A stretch of 24,614 nt of DNA from contig BJOX01000352.1 in assembly GCA_009731375.1 (NCBI GenBank), forward strand, positions 287,168-311,781. The letters are read 5' to 3'. Origin of the DNA: Paulinella micropora. Lineage: Eukaryota; Cercozoa; Imbricatea; Euglyphida. Numbering within the stretch: the stretch's first letter is position 1; each line of letters begins with the position of its first letter. The notes under the pieces were generated by a model. The model had not been told where the DNA came from. It was given only the letters and a program-made list of their open reading frames with translations, and ran no database searches. Shown in pieces: positions 1 to 8,925 of the stretch. Made by a program: the position numbers and the translations under genes.

Positions 1-52
<52 letters not shown>

Positions 53-108
53 TCGAGAGAGTGAGAGAGAGAGAGAGAGATCGAGAGAGAGAGAGAGAGA
101 GAGAGATC

Positions 109-133
<25 letters not shown>
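1..133. repeat. (GA)n microsatellite
   Basis: Almost pure GA dinucleotide repeat interrupted by several GATCGAGA units. It lies immediately beyond the 3' end of the H2A transcript unit and runs off the left edge of the window. No coding signal. Confidence 0.95.
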
Positions 134-139
<6 letters not shown>

Positions 140-169
140 TCTTTGCAAGTGGGTGCGAATTATTTCGCA
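134..169 (-). promoter_or_regulatory. Histone-type 3' hairpin and downstream element of H2A
   Basis: On the minus strand, 45 nt after the H2A stop codon, there is a perfect 6-bp stem with a 4-nt loop, TGCGAA-ATAA-TTCGCA (169 to 154), overlapped and followed by ACCCA. Fifteen nt further on is CAAAGAAATTT, resembling a histone downstream element. The stem length, 4-nt loop and ACCCA flank match the architecture of replication-dependent histone mRNA 3' ends, although the stem and loop bases differ from the animal consensus. The same structure follows H2B at the identical distance, which argues strongly against chance. Confidence 0.85.
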
Positions 170-214
170 GTTGTTTTTGTTTTATCTCAAGTGAGGTGAA
201 ATTCTGATAAGAAT

Positions 215-727
215 TTACGCCTTGGGAGCCTCGGCAGCAGGCTCAGCAGCAGCCTTCTCCTTCTTGGAGGACTTCTTCGCCTTCTTGGCAGCCTTGGCCT
301 TCTTGGGCTTGGGGGTAGCACCCTCCTTAGCGGGCTTCTTCTTGGGCAGGAGCACCGAGTGGATGTTGGGCAAGACACCTCCAGAGGCGATGGTCACTCC
401 ACCCAGGAGCATGTTGAGCTCCTCGTCGTTGCGGACGGCAAGCTGCATGTGGCGGGGGGAGATACGGGTGCGCTTGTTGTCACGAGCAGCGTTGCCAGCC
501 AACTCCAAGATTTCGGCAGTCAAGTACTCGAGGACGGCAGCCATGTAGACGGGGGCACCACCACCAACACGGGCAGCATAGCGTCCCTTGCGGAGGAAGC
601 GGGACACACGGCCCACAGGGAACTGCAGACCAGCGCGGCTGGAGCGGGACACCTGTTTGCCACCGCCGGCCTTGCCCTTGCCGCGACCACCCTTGCCTTT
701 ACCACCAGCGCCAGCAGTAGTGCTCAT
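215..727 (-). CDS. Histone H2A, canonical core type
   Basis: Encodes a 170-residue H2A, which pairs with H2B in the nucleosome. The frame is open further upstream, but the first ATG (725-727) starts the expected N-terminus MSTTAG. Visible are the basic Gly/Lys N-tail (1-28), the H2A signature AGLQFPVGR (about 32-40), the histone fold, and acidic-patch residues near E67, E72, E75 and the NDEE stretch (100-103). The C-terminal tail from about 129 is long and Lys/Ala-rich with a TPKPKK segment; animal H2A is nearer 130 residues, so this tail is a notable extension. There is no C-terminal SQ(E/D) motif, so it is not H2A.X, and it does not look like H2A.Z. No intron is visible. It is divergently paired with H2B and ends in a histone-type hairpin, fitting S-phase expression. 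Identity is secure. Confidence 0.98.
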   Translation of the reverse strand: MSTTAGAGGKGKGGRGKGKAGGGKQVSRSSRAGLQFPVGRVSRFLRKGRYAARVGGGAPVYMAAVLEYLTAEILELAGNAARDNKRTRISPRHMQLAVRNDEELNMLLGGVTIASGGVLPNIHSVLLPKKKPAKEGATPKPKKAKAAKKAKKSSKKEKAAAEPAAEAPKA

Positions 728-1009
728 TTTGTTCTTCTCGAGGTTGAGAAATTCTGAGTTCAACGGGAAGGTGACGTGAACATTTTTTTTGAAAAACCTT
801 GGGCACTGGATATGCAATGATATGGACGCTTTATTTTGCTACAGCTGAAGCAATGGGGGAATCAAGACATGGGCCGAACTAGCCCACTTCATGTTCCGGA
901 CGAATCATTCCATATTTTGCGTGTATCATAGCTCAATGTTTTGCGCAATGTCTTGGATTTGAAAACGCAACCCCTCGTTGCCTTTGAACGTTCAGAAATC
1001 GACTTTCCA
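728..1009. promoter_or_regulatory. Shared divergent H2A/H2B promoter region
   Basis: The 282 bp between the two start codons must hold both promoters and both 5' UTRs. On the minus strand, 45 bp upstream of the H2A ATG, there is ACGTCA (772-777), identical to the hexamer element known from plant histone promoters; a 6-mer can occur by chance. I see no convincing TATA box near either gene. The sequence contains several CAATG/CATTG pieces and a TTTTTTTTGAAAAA tract (about 783-796). Confidence 0.6.
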
Positions 1010-1393
1010 ATGCCTCCCAAGACTGCCAAGAAATCTGTCGGTGCCAAGGGCTCCAAGGCCCCCGCCAAGGCTGCCAAGACCCCGGGCAAGGGTGGCAAGC
1101 GCAAGGGCAAGCGCACCGAGACCTACTCCACCTACGTCTACAAGGTGCTCAAGCAGGTCCACCCGGACACTGGTATCTCCCGCAAGGCCATGTCTATCAT
1201 GAACTCCTTCATCAACGATGTGTTCGAGCGAATTGCTGGCGAGGCTGGCCGTCTGTGCCGCTACAACAAGAAGGCGACTCTGTCCTCCCGAGAGATCCAG
1301 ACTGCCTCCCGCCTGATCCTCCCTGGAGAACTTGCCAAGCATGCCGTCTCCGAGGGCACCAAGGCCGTCACCAAGTACACCAGCTCCAAGTAA
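1010..1393 (+). CDS. Histone H2B
   Basis: Encodes a 127-residue H2B, the dimer partner of H2A. The frame is open upstream, but the ATG at 1010 gives the family N-terminus MPPKTAKK. The Lys/Pro/Ala-rich tail (1-36) is followed by the histone fold with [16 protein letters not shown] (about 42-57), [14 protein letters not shown] (63-76), LSSREIQTA (91-99), [19 protein letters not shown] (102-120) and the C-terminus TKYTSSK. K122 corresponds to the H2B ubiquitination lysine of the AVTKYTS motif. The length is typical and the gene is intronless. It is transcribed away from H2A from a shared intergenic region and carries a matching 3' hairpin, so co-regulation is likely. Confidence 0.98.
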   Translation: MPPKTAKKSVGAKGSKAPAKAAKTPGKGGKRKGKRTETYSTYVYKVLKQVHPDTGISRKAMSIMNSFINDVFERIAGEAGRLCRYNKKATLSSREIQTASRLILPGELAKHAVSEGTKAVTKYTSSK

Positions 1394-1438
1394 ATTGGTT
1401 TGACTAAGGAAACTTGACTGCACACCAAAACAAAAAAC

Positions 1439-1475
1439 TGCGATAAATAATCGCACCCAAAATCAGAGGAATTTA
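1439..1475 (+). promoter_or_regulatory. Histone-type 3' hairpin and downstream element of H2B
   Basis: Exactly 45 nt after the H2B stop lies a perfect 6-bp stem, TGCGAT-AAATA-ATCGCA (1439-1455), here with a 5-nt loop, running into ACCCA. Fifteen nt later is AGAGGAATTT, aligning without gaps to the H2A downstream element. Both genes also share an AAC preceding the stem. The stem differs from H2A by one compensated base pair (T-A against A-T), which supports selection on the structure. Confidence 0.85.
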
Positions 1476-1584
1476 TTCCAGAGCTTGTCTTCCCGTTATT
1501 TTGTTCTGTGTTCTGTTGGGGAGAACAGAGATTGCACGGACCGTGAGGTATGCTAGTCATTCAACCTTACTAGTACTGTTACCA

Positions 1585-1667
1585 GCTCTCTCTCTCTCGC
1601 TCACTCGCGCTCTCCCTCCCTCCTCTCCTCTCTCTCTCTCACTCACTCTCTCCTCTCCTCGCTCTCT
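1585..1667. repeat. CT-rich simple repeat
   Basis: Irregular (CT)n with CTCACT and CTCC interruptions. It lies in the non-coding interval after H2B (1476-2066), where I see no gene. Confidence 0.9.
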
Positions 1668-1899
1668 GTGTATTTAATCTACATTTGTGGATCTGGTTTT
1701 CAACTTGAATATCAATGGTAAAAATGCTGTACTACACCAACAGATTCATAAATCAAGAGTTGTTGAAGCGATCTTGTAGGCGCAGATAGGTAAATATGCG
1801 ACCTTGTCTTATACCCCTATACACAGTGATGTATAGAAGAGCTATATCTCTTTAAGATGTTATATCCGTTTTTATTTATATACTTTTGAGCCGGTTGAA

Positions 1900-1960
1900 A
1901 ACGATAATATTACGATTCATAACCGGTTACTACTTTTTTAAGCAGTATAATATTATCGTT
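1900..1960. repeat. Short AT-rich inverted repeat
   Basis: AACGATAATATTA (1900-1912) is a perfect 13-bp inverted match to 1948-1960, separated by 35 bp. It could be a small foldback remnant or a cruciform-prone site. No gene is nearby. Confidence 0.6.
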
Positions 1961-2066
1961 AGGGGTGACACTGGGAAATGCCTCTCTTTTTCCCTTTTTT
2001 TTTTGCTTGGCTCTGACAGTCTACATTTTCCGCCATACTGGTTTCCTCTCTTTGTAGAGGAGGAAG

Positions 2067-2146
2067 ATTAGGTTATTCTCAGAGTGCTGTGGAATTGGAA
2101 GGATAAATACCCGGCTTACATTAAATAATATCTTTTGATTATAACC
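2067..2146. repeat. Dispersed 80-bp repeat, copy 1
   Basis: Begins ATTAGGTTATTCTCAGAGTG and includes GGAATTGGAAGGATAAATAC and a TTAATAATATCTTTT-like AT-rich end. A near-identical copy in the same orientation lies at 3083-3172, so it is a duplicated segment or part of a dispersed element. Confidence 0.85.
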
Positions 2147-2153
2147 GACAAAA

Positions 2154-2299
2154 ATCTATGAAATCCAGAATGTCATAGCTTAGCTAAAGTGACTTAAATG
2201 TGCCAGTCTGAAAACATACATTTTCACTAATTTCGTTGCCATTTTTGCTAAGCGTGTTTAAGTCACTTTCAGCTAACTTGAAGCTATGATTTCATAGAT
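2154..2299. repeat. Foldback element
   Basis: The ends are an imperfect inverted repeat. ATCTATGAAATC (2154-2165) matches the complement of 2288-2299, and further in, TCATAGCTT...AGCTAAAGTGACTTAAA pairs with 2250-2290 with small indels. The 146-bp unit has no coding potential and resembles a non-autonomous foldback element. I could not define a target-site duplication. Confidence 0.65.
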
Positions 2300-2510
2300 C
2301 GCTTCACCTCTTGATCTATGAATATGTTACGTAATACAATACAGCATTTTTACAATTGATACTGATTTTTTTATTCAAACTAAAAAATTTATGCACAAAT
2401 CGATAGCATGTACGTGTAAGATGCAGCCTCTGTCAGTGTAACGGAGGCTTGTTTGTGAAGGTTTTACTAGTTATAACTTGTAAGTTTTTGTATACAACTC
2501 TTCAGTTAGT

Positions 2511-2756
2511 CTAACCCTTAACCCGGCTAGCGCCACATTTGTGGATCATTGCCACAAATGTGCCAGTGCTTTTCAAACTGAATTATTAATTTTAAAATCC
2601 ACAAATGTGGCTTTTATACACAAATCAGTGTGGATGATTCACAAACGCTGCTTTGACCCACAAAATGTGGTTTTGATCCACCCTAACACAACCCACTAGA
2701 TCCCGGCAAAAATGTGACTTTAATTCATAAACCGGGATTGCCGGGGTAAGGGCTAA
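2511..2756. mobile_element. MITE-like element with internal CCACAAATGTGG repeats
   Basis: The left end CTAACCCTTAACCCGGC (2511-2527) matches the reverse complement of the right end (2740-2756) at 14 of 17 positions, giving a 246-bp terminal-inverted-repeat unit. Inside are four variants of the palindrome CCACAAATGTGG, some intact and some one base off, plus a nested CCCGGCAA/CCGGG pair near the right end. It has no coding potential. It is probably non-autonomous; the target-site duplication is unclear. Confidence 0.55.
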
Positions 2757-3082
2757 TACAACCAGCTCTTATTAAAGAACACTAAGGCTGCATTGAGTCC
2801 TGACTCGGTGAGAGCAGGTGAAATATTAATACCAGCTTAGTGGCAAGTATTCTATCATTAAAAATTGAAGAGCGAAAAAAGTAAATAGCCGAGCTGTCAC
2901 TAGGCTTCGTTTGTTTACCTTATTTATTAATATATGAATATATCAGACTGAGCACTTTAACGACCGGCCAAAACCATTACAGTTGAATTTTCACTTTTTT
3001 GACCGGCCCGTTAGATTCTCCTCTTCACAACTTTTCGACTTCACTAACTAATTTTCTATTTCGTTCAGAAATGACTTCAGGT

Positions 3083-3172
3083 ATTAGGTTATTCTCAGAG
3101 TGCTGTGGAATTGGAAGGATAAATACCCCGGCTTACATTAATAATATTAATATCTTTTTATTATAACTTACA
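3083..3172. repeat. Dispersed 80-bp repeat, copy 2
   Basis: Second direct copy of the segment at 2067-2146, with a few extra bases in the AT-rich half. The two copies are 1016 bp apart and enclose both foldback elements. Confidence 0.85.
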
Positions 3173-4817
3173 AAAGTGGAGTCCCAGCCTAGATTTTCAT
3201 ATCCTCCAGGTTTCAATTCAGCAATTTGAAAATAGCCACTCCCCTAAGCAAAGCAAGAAGGAAAGGTAGTGGAGGAGTGTAGGAAAGGAGTTGGGGAGGT
3301 GTTAGTAGCTTGCAGTGCACAAAAACAACAGTGAAATCTTGCACAGGCTCATAAAGCGGCACGACAATACACTTGTTCTGTGTACGATTTTGACACCTCA
3401 GGCAGTGTGTTTGGAGTGTGTAGTGTGCATAGAAAGTGTACTTAGTCGGACAGAAACATTAGTGAGCTCACTGGTGTGATTGTCGACACATTGTCGAGCC
3501 AGAGGAGTGCTTAAGAAACACACACAAGGAGAAGGACAACCTATCAGTTCTGTCAACACTTTTACACATATACCTACACATACTCCTCACTAGGAGAATA
3601 ACCAACAATTACACGCTCTAACTCTTGTTTGTACTGCCACAAACACTAAACACACACAAACGTGGTTGACACGTCAACACGTGCAACGAGGCAGAAGAAA
3701 AAAAAAAACAAACAACACACATACAGAATCCTATTCCTTTGGCATAAAACCTGTTATACAAACAACACCCATCCCACACCAAAGAAGGTAGCCATCTCTC
3801 AAAGAAGTAGTAGGCCAGCTATTAAGACATAGGCCGGGGGAATTGAGTGTACTTCGAGGACAGGGATGCTAAAAAGAAGTGTGTTTTGGGAACGATTTTT
3901 ATTTTTGTTCACAGACAACGAAACACACACCCCACATCACACTCAAACACTCCAAACGTGTTGTGTGGTGTCACCAAGGCCAGCAAGGACAAGAACTCTG
4001 ATACCGAGCAGCTCCCAAGACATCAATGACGTGTGAAGAGTCACCAGAACTCGGTACACACACAGGCATACACACTCTCGTAGACACACAGACGAGACAC
4101 ACACCTCACATCACACCCAAGCACTAACAACGTGTGTGTGGTGTCAAATATGTCACCAAGAACAAAAACTCTGACACCGAGCAACTCACAAGGCATCAGC
4201 CGTTGTTGTGTGAAGAGTCAGCATCACTCGGTACACACAAACACATACACACACACGATAACACTCACAAACACACACCCCACAACTCAAAAAGGCAAAG
4301 CTTCGGTTGGTTTTTGAGTTGGGAAAGGTTCTTTCGCAAAAGGACAATAACAGTGACCTATTGGGCTGAGCCCAGAAAGGATCATTGAAACCTTTTTGAA
4401 CGATTCTTGATTGTGTACGCACGAGGGTGGAGTAAGGTTGCTAACCGACTTGTTTGTGAAGCACAAGTGAGATGTACTTTGTCAGGGTGCACACGTACAC
4501 ATCGACTGGCTTGGCAGAAGGAACAGCAAGGCTTCCCCCGACAGAGGGGGAGGGTGAGTCCACCAATTCCTTGACTGTTATTTGTTGATTGTTGTGTTGG
4601 GTGTGAGTTGGTTGTCGTGTTGTATAACATCGTGCTTGACACAAGCAGTGACGACACAGCGAACAGAACACACGACAACAAAAAGACAAACACAACAGCA
4701 CACTTACACAACACGAGAACATACGACTCCATCTGCTCGTTTCAACACTTCAGGGACACACTGAGCATGGCGTAGATATGCTCTAAATCGAGATCATCCA
4801 TCGCTATAAAACTCTAC
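3173..4817. other. Non-coding AC-rich region, no gene recognised
   Basis: CA-rich sequence with many CACACA runs and only short open frames without recognisable features. It contains the tandem duplication listed separately. A TATAAA at 4805-4810 sits only 8 bp before the next start codon, too close to serve as its TATA box. The region could be the 5' non-coding part of the broken gene that follows. Confidence 0.5.
3905..4250. repeat. Diverged tandem duplication of about 170 bp
   Basis: Two head-to-tail units, roughly 3905-4080 and 4083-4250, share CACACACCxCACATCACAC, ACGTGT...GTGGTGTCA, ACAAxAACTCTGAxACCGAG and GTGTGAAGAGTCA in the same order. The plus-strand frames over each unit share a KNSDTEQLxRHQ peptide, but nothing else suggests coding. 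Confidence 0.7.
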
Positions 4818-6737
4818 ATGTCTGACGAAGCAGACGGTAACGACACGCCCGCCACAGGCGGCGGTTTTACCTTTCCCGCAAGGGGAGGAGGACGAGCACA
4901 GGAGGAACCTGTCACTCGCTCCCCATGGAGAGGGCCCGACAATGGGTTGGTAATTCCGGCTCGTGCAATTCAAACGAAGGTGGTGCTGGACCGATACCGA
5001 GGCCCAGCCGAGGGATGGCCAGGCAACCCTCACGATGACGAGGAACATGGGACAAACCCAAATGACAACTCGATGCATATTTTCCCGAATAATATGTACG
5101 AGGAGGCAACTTGGTACAGGTGTATGTTCAAGGAACCCTCGATACAAGGGGCTGTTGGACTAATGTATTTGTTCAATCCTAGCCTTACTGCAAATAGTAC
5201 CGCTACCATACATCATGTTATGGACCTCTACAGGGTTCTAGCAACCGTGCGTGACTCCTTATTAGCCGAGGCGTGGCAGATAAACCACCAAAGGTATCCA
5301 GCTCTGCTGAATACCTTATTCTTCGAGAAAAAGGATCTGCAACCCTCTCTCACTTTTCCTTTCACACAGGACCCAGATAAAGAACTAGCTACAGACACAA
5401 CGTGACCCAACTCGGCAGGGTTGCTGATGTTTATCTCGGAGATACAAGCTTGGAATATAGTTTCAGCACGAAACCTGAGTGCTGCGGTTGCAATTTGCAA
5501 TCTCACCCTCACAGAGCACAAGAACTGGAAGAAACAGCTTCTCCCCTCTGAGGACGATTCAACAGCAGCTGCCCAAGCCCGGGACACCCTTAACGAGCTG
5601 CTTGATAGAATCGAACAGCATCAGTGGACATGGGTGAGTAGGATGGCAACGAAGTTCAAATACTTCAAGGCCATCATGGTGTTTTAGAAGGCTATTAGAG
5701 GTGGTAAGGCGGTGGAAAAAAAAATCGCTCCCCATCCGGCAGTAAAGCTCTATTGGTGCAACTTCCTCGCTATGTGCGAGATAGTAGCACAGACCATCAG
5801 TGACATCCTCCGAATTCGCCTAGCGAACGAGGTTCATGTCACATATGGCAATGATGGCAGAGCAACCGTCGTCCCAGAGGGAACGATATTCGTCTTCTTT
5901 CACAAGACAGTAGTTGTCCCGCCCCAGGGAAACCAGGGGGGTGGCGGACACAACCGACCTTCAAACAACACGGAAGAACAAAAGAAAGCGAACGATAAAT
6001 TTGTCGAACGAGCTCTGACTCGGCTCGACAAGGCCACAACTTTTGACTATGGCAAGTGTCAACTGGTGTTTCATGTGCGACCCTGTTATCGTCGCCGACC
6101 TGGTGTCGGCAATGGCACAACGTATGTGGGAAGCCGATGTGCCACACAACGAAATCGTGGACCTTCTACAAAAGCTGATCACGCCCCTAGTTCGCGCTGA
6201 TTTGGCGATGTTATTAGTGGCAGTCCTTAAGGGCATCGCTAGAGCAACGACCACCAAGGGCCGAACAACGGAGGAAAGATACATTCGCAACGTCTTGTCA
6301 AACGTTTGTCACAGGCACAGGATGTCGATGACCGCGCATTCTCGCTTCAGAGTTTTCGCGTTGACCGATTGGTCGAAGTATCCGCGTGGGATGCAACTTT
6401 TATGAAGAAGATCTTCGGCTCTAAATCGAACAATGACGAACGTATGCGGCGGGCAAACATCGTGCTGCAGGCCATGCAGGCTGTAGGATTGTCGTTGCCT
6501 GATCATCAGGCCAAGGCAAACGAACCCCAGTTCGACATACTGTCCTTCGTCACATTCACCTAATAGGGAGACCACTCTTATACGGGGTCCAGCTCCTATC
6601 AGAGATCCCCCTCGAGTTCACCTAACCCATACTGGTCATCGTCGTCGAGCTCATCGAGCTCCTCGAACCCGTATTGGGGCCAGGGGCCGCGACACTCTCC
6701 AAGGGTTTTTCTTGAAATCATACCGAACTTGTGTTAA
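4818..6737 (+). pseudogene. Broken gene of unknown family, possibly a retroelement structural protein
   Basis: From the ATG at 4818 one frame reads soluble, mostly helical-looking protein. It is interrupted by TGA (5403-5405) and TAG (5685-5687), after which the same frame resumes as convincing protein. Near 6040-6070 the sense moves to the +1 frame (helical stretch with VADLVSAMAQRMWEADV), and near 6280-6305 it returns to the first frame (DDRAFSLQSFRVDRLVEV). TAA TAG follows at 6561-6566, yet the frame continues into a Ser-rich tail with two NPYW motifs around a poly-Ser run, ending at TAA 6735-6737. That is about 640 codons in all. I recognise no domain, zinc knuckle, protease or RT motif. 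Its place upstream of a Ty3/gypsy integrase remnant makes a gag-like origin possible but unproven. A host gene with unrecognised introns is an alternative. Confidence 0.55.
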
Positions 6738-6847
6738 AGCAGCGGGAAGTGGACAGGTGTACGCGTTTCTGCTCGTGGAACGCATTGCTAAGCAAGGTTG
6801 AGGCATAGCCAGTTATCAGGTAACCCTGCGAAGCCAGTTATCAGTTA

Positions 6848-6887
6848 GTAATAATAAAAACAATAATAATAATGATAATAATAAAAT
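6848..6887. repeat. (AAT)n simple repeat
   Basis: Short AT-rich tract of AATAAT with interruptions, in a non-coding stretch between the broken gene and the minisatellite. Confidence 0.85.
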
Positions 6888-6973
6888 ACCCCTGTCATAT
6901 CCCTTCATGCCTCATACCCCTCATACCCTTATACCCTACCCATATACTCTCTCTCTCTCTCTCTGCACTGTAG

Positions 6974-7150
6974 TCCTCCAACGAAGAAGAGGGCCCTTGT
7001 AACCCAGCAGGGGACCAAGAAACTGCAGGGGCGGAACCAATGAGTCAGGGCCCTTCTACCCCTTGTACCCCAACAGAGGAAGTGGAAGGCGTGGAAAAAG
7101 AAATGCAAGAAGAAGTGGAAGAAGAAGGAGGATCAGGGACAACACCATGA
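6974..7150 (+). CDS. Possible acidic terminal exon
   Basis: A (CT)n tract (about 6947-6964) followed by GCACTGTAG at 6965-6973 is a textbook polypyrimidine tract and splice acceptor. The frame beginning at 6974 stays open for 58 codons to TGA at 7148-7150. The peptide is Glu-rich (NEEEGP, EEVEGVEKEMQEEVEEEGG) and contains two related segments, EGPCNPAGDQE and QGPSTPCTPTEE. It lies between the broken gene and the minisatellite and could be a 3' exon of either an unrecognised gene or the decayed element. With no upstream exon to join, this is only a candidate. Confidence 0.25.
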   Translation, partial: SSNEEEGPCNPAGDQETAGAEPMSQGPSTPCTPTEEVEGVEKEMQEEVEEEGGSGTTP

Positions 7151-7177
7151 CAGTAATACTCTAAGTCCCTGCCGCCA

Positions 7178-8220
7178 TTTTCTCTGTGTCCCTCATACCC
7201 CTCATTTTCTCTCTATGTCCCTCATACCCCTCATTTTCTCTCTATGTCACTCATACCCCTAATTTTTTCTATGTCCCTCATACCGCTCATTTTCTATCTA
7301 AGTCCCTCATACCCCTCATTTTCTCTATGTCCCTCATACCCCTCATTTTCTCTATGTTCTTCATACTCTTTATTTTCTCTATCTCCCTCATACCTGTCAA
7401 TTTCTCTCTATGTCCCTCATACCCCTCATTTTGTCTATGTCCCTCATACCCTTTATTTTCTCTATGTCCCTCATACCCCTCAATTTCTCTCTATGTCCCT
7501 CATACCCCTCATTTTGTCTATGTCCCTCATACCCCTCAATTTCTCTCTATGTCGCTCATACCCCTCATTTTCTCTCTATGTCCCTCATACCCCTCATTTT
7601 CTCTCTGTGTCCCTCATATCCCTCATTTTCTCTATGTCCCTCATACCTCATTTTCTCTATGTCCCTCATACCCCTCATTTTCTCTATGTGTCCCTCATAC
7701 CCCTCATTTTCTCTATGTCCCTCATGCCCCTCAATTTCTCTCTATGTCCCTCATACCCCTCAAATTCTCTCTATGTCCCTCATACCCCTCGTTTTCTCTC
7801 TATGTCCCTCATACCCCTCATTTTCTCTCAATGTCCCTCATACCCCCCTCCTTTTCTCTCTATGTCCCTCTTACCCCCCTCATTTTCTCTCTATGTCCCT
7901 CATACCATGTCCCTCATACCCCTCATTTTCTCTCTATGTCCCTCATACCCCTCATTTTCTCTATTTCCCTCATACCCCTCATTTTCTCTCTATGTCCCTC
8001 ATACCCCTCATTTTCTCTCTATGTCCCTCATACCCCTCAAATTTTCTCTATGTCCCTCATACCCCTCATTTTCTCTATGTCCCTCATACCCCTCATTTTC
8101 TCTATGTCCCTCATACCCCTCATTTTCTCTATGTCCCTCATACCCCTCATTTTCTCTCTGTTCCTCATACCCCTCATTTTCTCTATGTCCCTCATACCCC
8201 TCATTTTCTCTCTGTTACTC
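7178..8220. repeat. Minisatellite, 27/29-bp unit
   Basis: Roughly 35-40 head-to-tail copies of a pyrimidine-rich unit with core CTATGTCCCTCATACCCCTC followed by ATTTTCTC. Units differ mainly by one CT dinucleotide, giving 27- and 29-bp forms, plus a few truncated copies. All three plus-strand frames remain open over hundreds of codons only because the unit contains no stop in any frame; the resulting repetitive peptides are not evidence of a gene. Confidence 0.97.
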
Positions 8221-8343
8221 ACTGTTTTAATAAAATACTTGCCACTTTTAGAGCTTAAAAAAAAATTCAATCTCGATATCAAATTAATAATTGTAATTGA
8301 TCCGGCAGTGGGACCATGTTGCGTATCTTATTAATAAATAAAT

Positions 8344-8697
8344 CTGATACCCCTGCTAATAAATATTCTCCAAGTCCCTCATACCCCATCTGATACCCCG
8401 GCTAATAAATTTTCTCTAAGTTCCTCATACTCCATCTGATACCCCTGCTAATAAATTTTCTCCAAGTCCCTCATACCCCATCTGATACCCCTGCTAATAA
8501 ATTTTCTCTAAGTTCCTCATACCGTGACCCCATCTGATACCCCTGCTAATAAATTTTCTCCAAGTCCCTCATACCCCATCTGATACCCCTGCTAATAAAT
8601 TTTCTCCAAGTCCCTCATACCCCATCTGATACCCCGGCTAATAAATTTTCTCCAAGTCCCTCATACCCCATCTGGGGGTTTCATACCCCATCTCGCA
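8344..8697. repeat. Minisatellite, about 46-bp unit
   Basis: About seven or eight tandem copies of a unit built from CTGATACCCCTGCTAATAAA, TTTTCTCCAAGT and CCCTCATACCCCAT, with variants GGCTAATAAA and CTCTAAGTT. The CCCTCATACCCC piece is shared with the preceding array, so the two arrays are probably related. Confidence 0.95.
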
Positions 8698-8925
8698 CCT
8701 CATGCTATCTAATAAATTTTCTTCCAAGTCCCTGAGGGGTATCATACCCCCCCCCCCCCTAATAAATTTTCTCCAAGTCCCTGAGCGGTATGAGGTCGAT
8801 ACCCCTCATACCCCTGATACCCCCCCCCCCCCTACCCATGAGGGTATAATACCCCTTCTCTCTCTCATACCCCTCATACGCCAGGGGTATCATACCGGGT
8901 ATCATACCCGGGTATGGAGGGGTAT
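8698..8925. repeat. Degenerate minisatellite edge with poly-C runs and GGGTATCATACCC palindromes
   Basis: Contains leftover pieces of the 46-bp unit (CTAATAAATTTTCT), two runs of 13-14 C (about 8746-8759 and 8820-8832), and closely spaced sense and antisense copies of ATACCCCTCATACCCC. It ends in GGGGTATCATACC and GGGTATCATACCCGGGTAT, which can fold on themselves. No gene. Confidence 0.8.

Noticed and set aside
359-757. Plus-strand frames antisense to H2A, and minus-strand frames antisense to H2B
   Set aside because: They arise from the GC-rich histone codons on the opposite strand. The histone readings are unambiguous.
1905-1913. TAATATTAC, identical to the nonanucleotide at geminivirus replication origins
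   Set aside because: It lies in an arm rather than the loop of the inverted repeat, there is no Rep-like gene, and a 9-mer in AT-rich DNA is expected by chance.
4382-4732. Cys/Val-rich minus-strand frames of 93-116 codons with hydrophobic segments
   Set aside because: They are produced by antisense reading of CA-rich sequence, without supporting context.
4805-4810. TATAAA before the broken gene
   Set aside because: It is only 8 bp from the ATG, too close to direct initiation upstream of it.
7186-8334. Open frames of 280-380 codons across the 27/29-bp minisatellite, in all three plus frames
   Set aside because: They are open only because the repeat unit has no stop in any frame. No start context, domain or codon bias supports a gene.
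8344-8697. CRISPR-like array
   Set aside because: The units are contiguous tandem copies without unique spacers, in a eukaryotic context with no cas genes.
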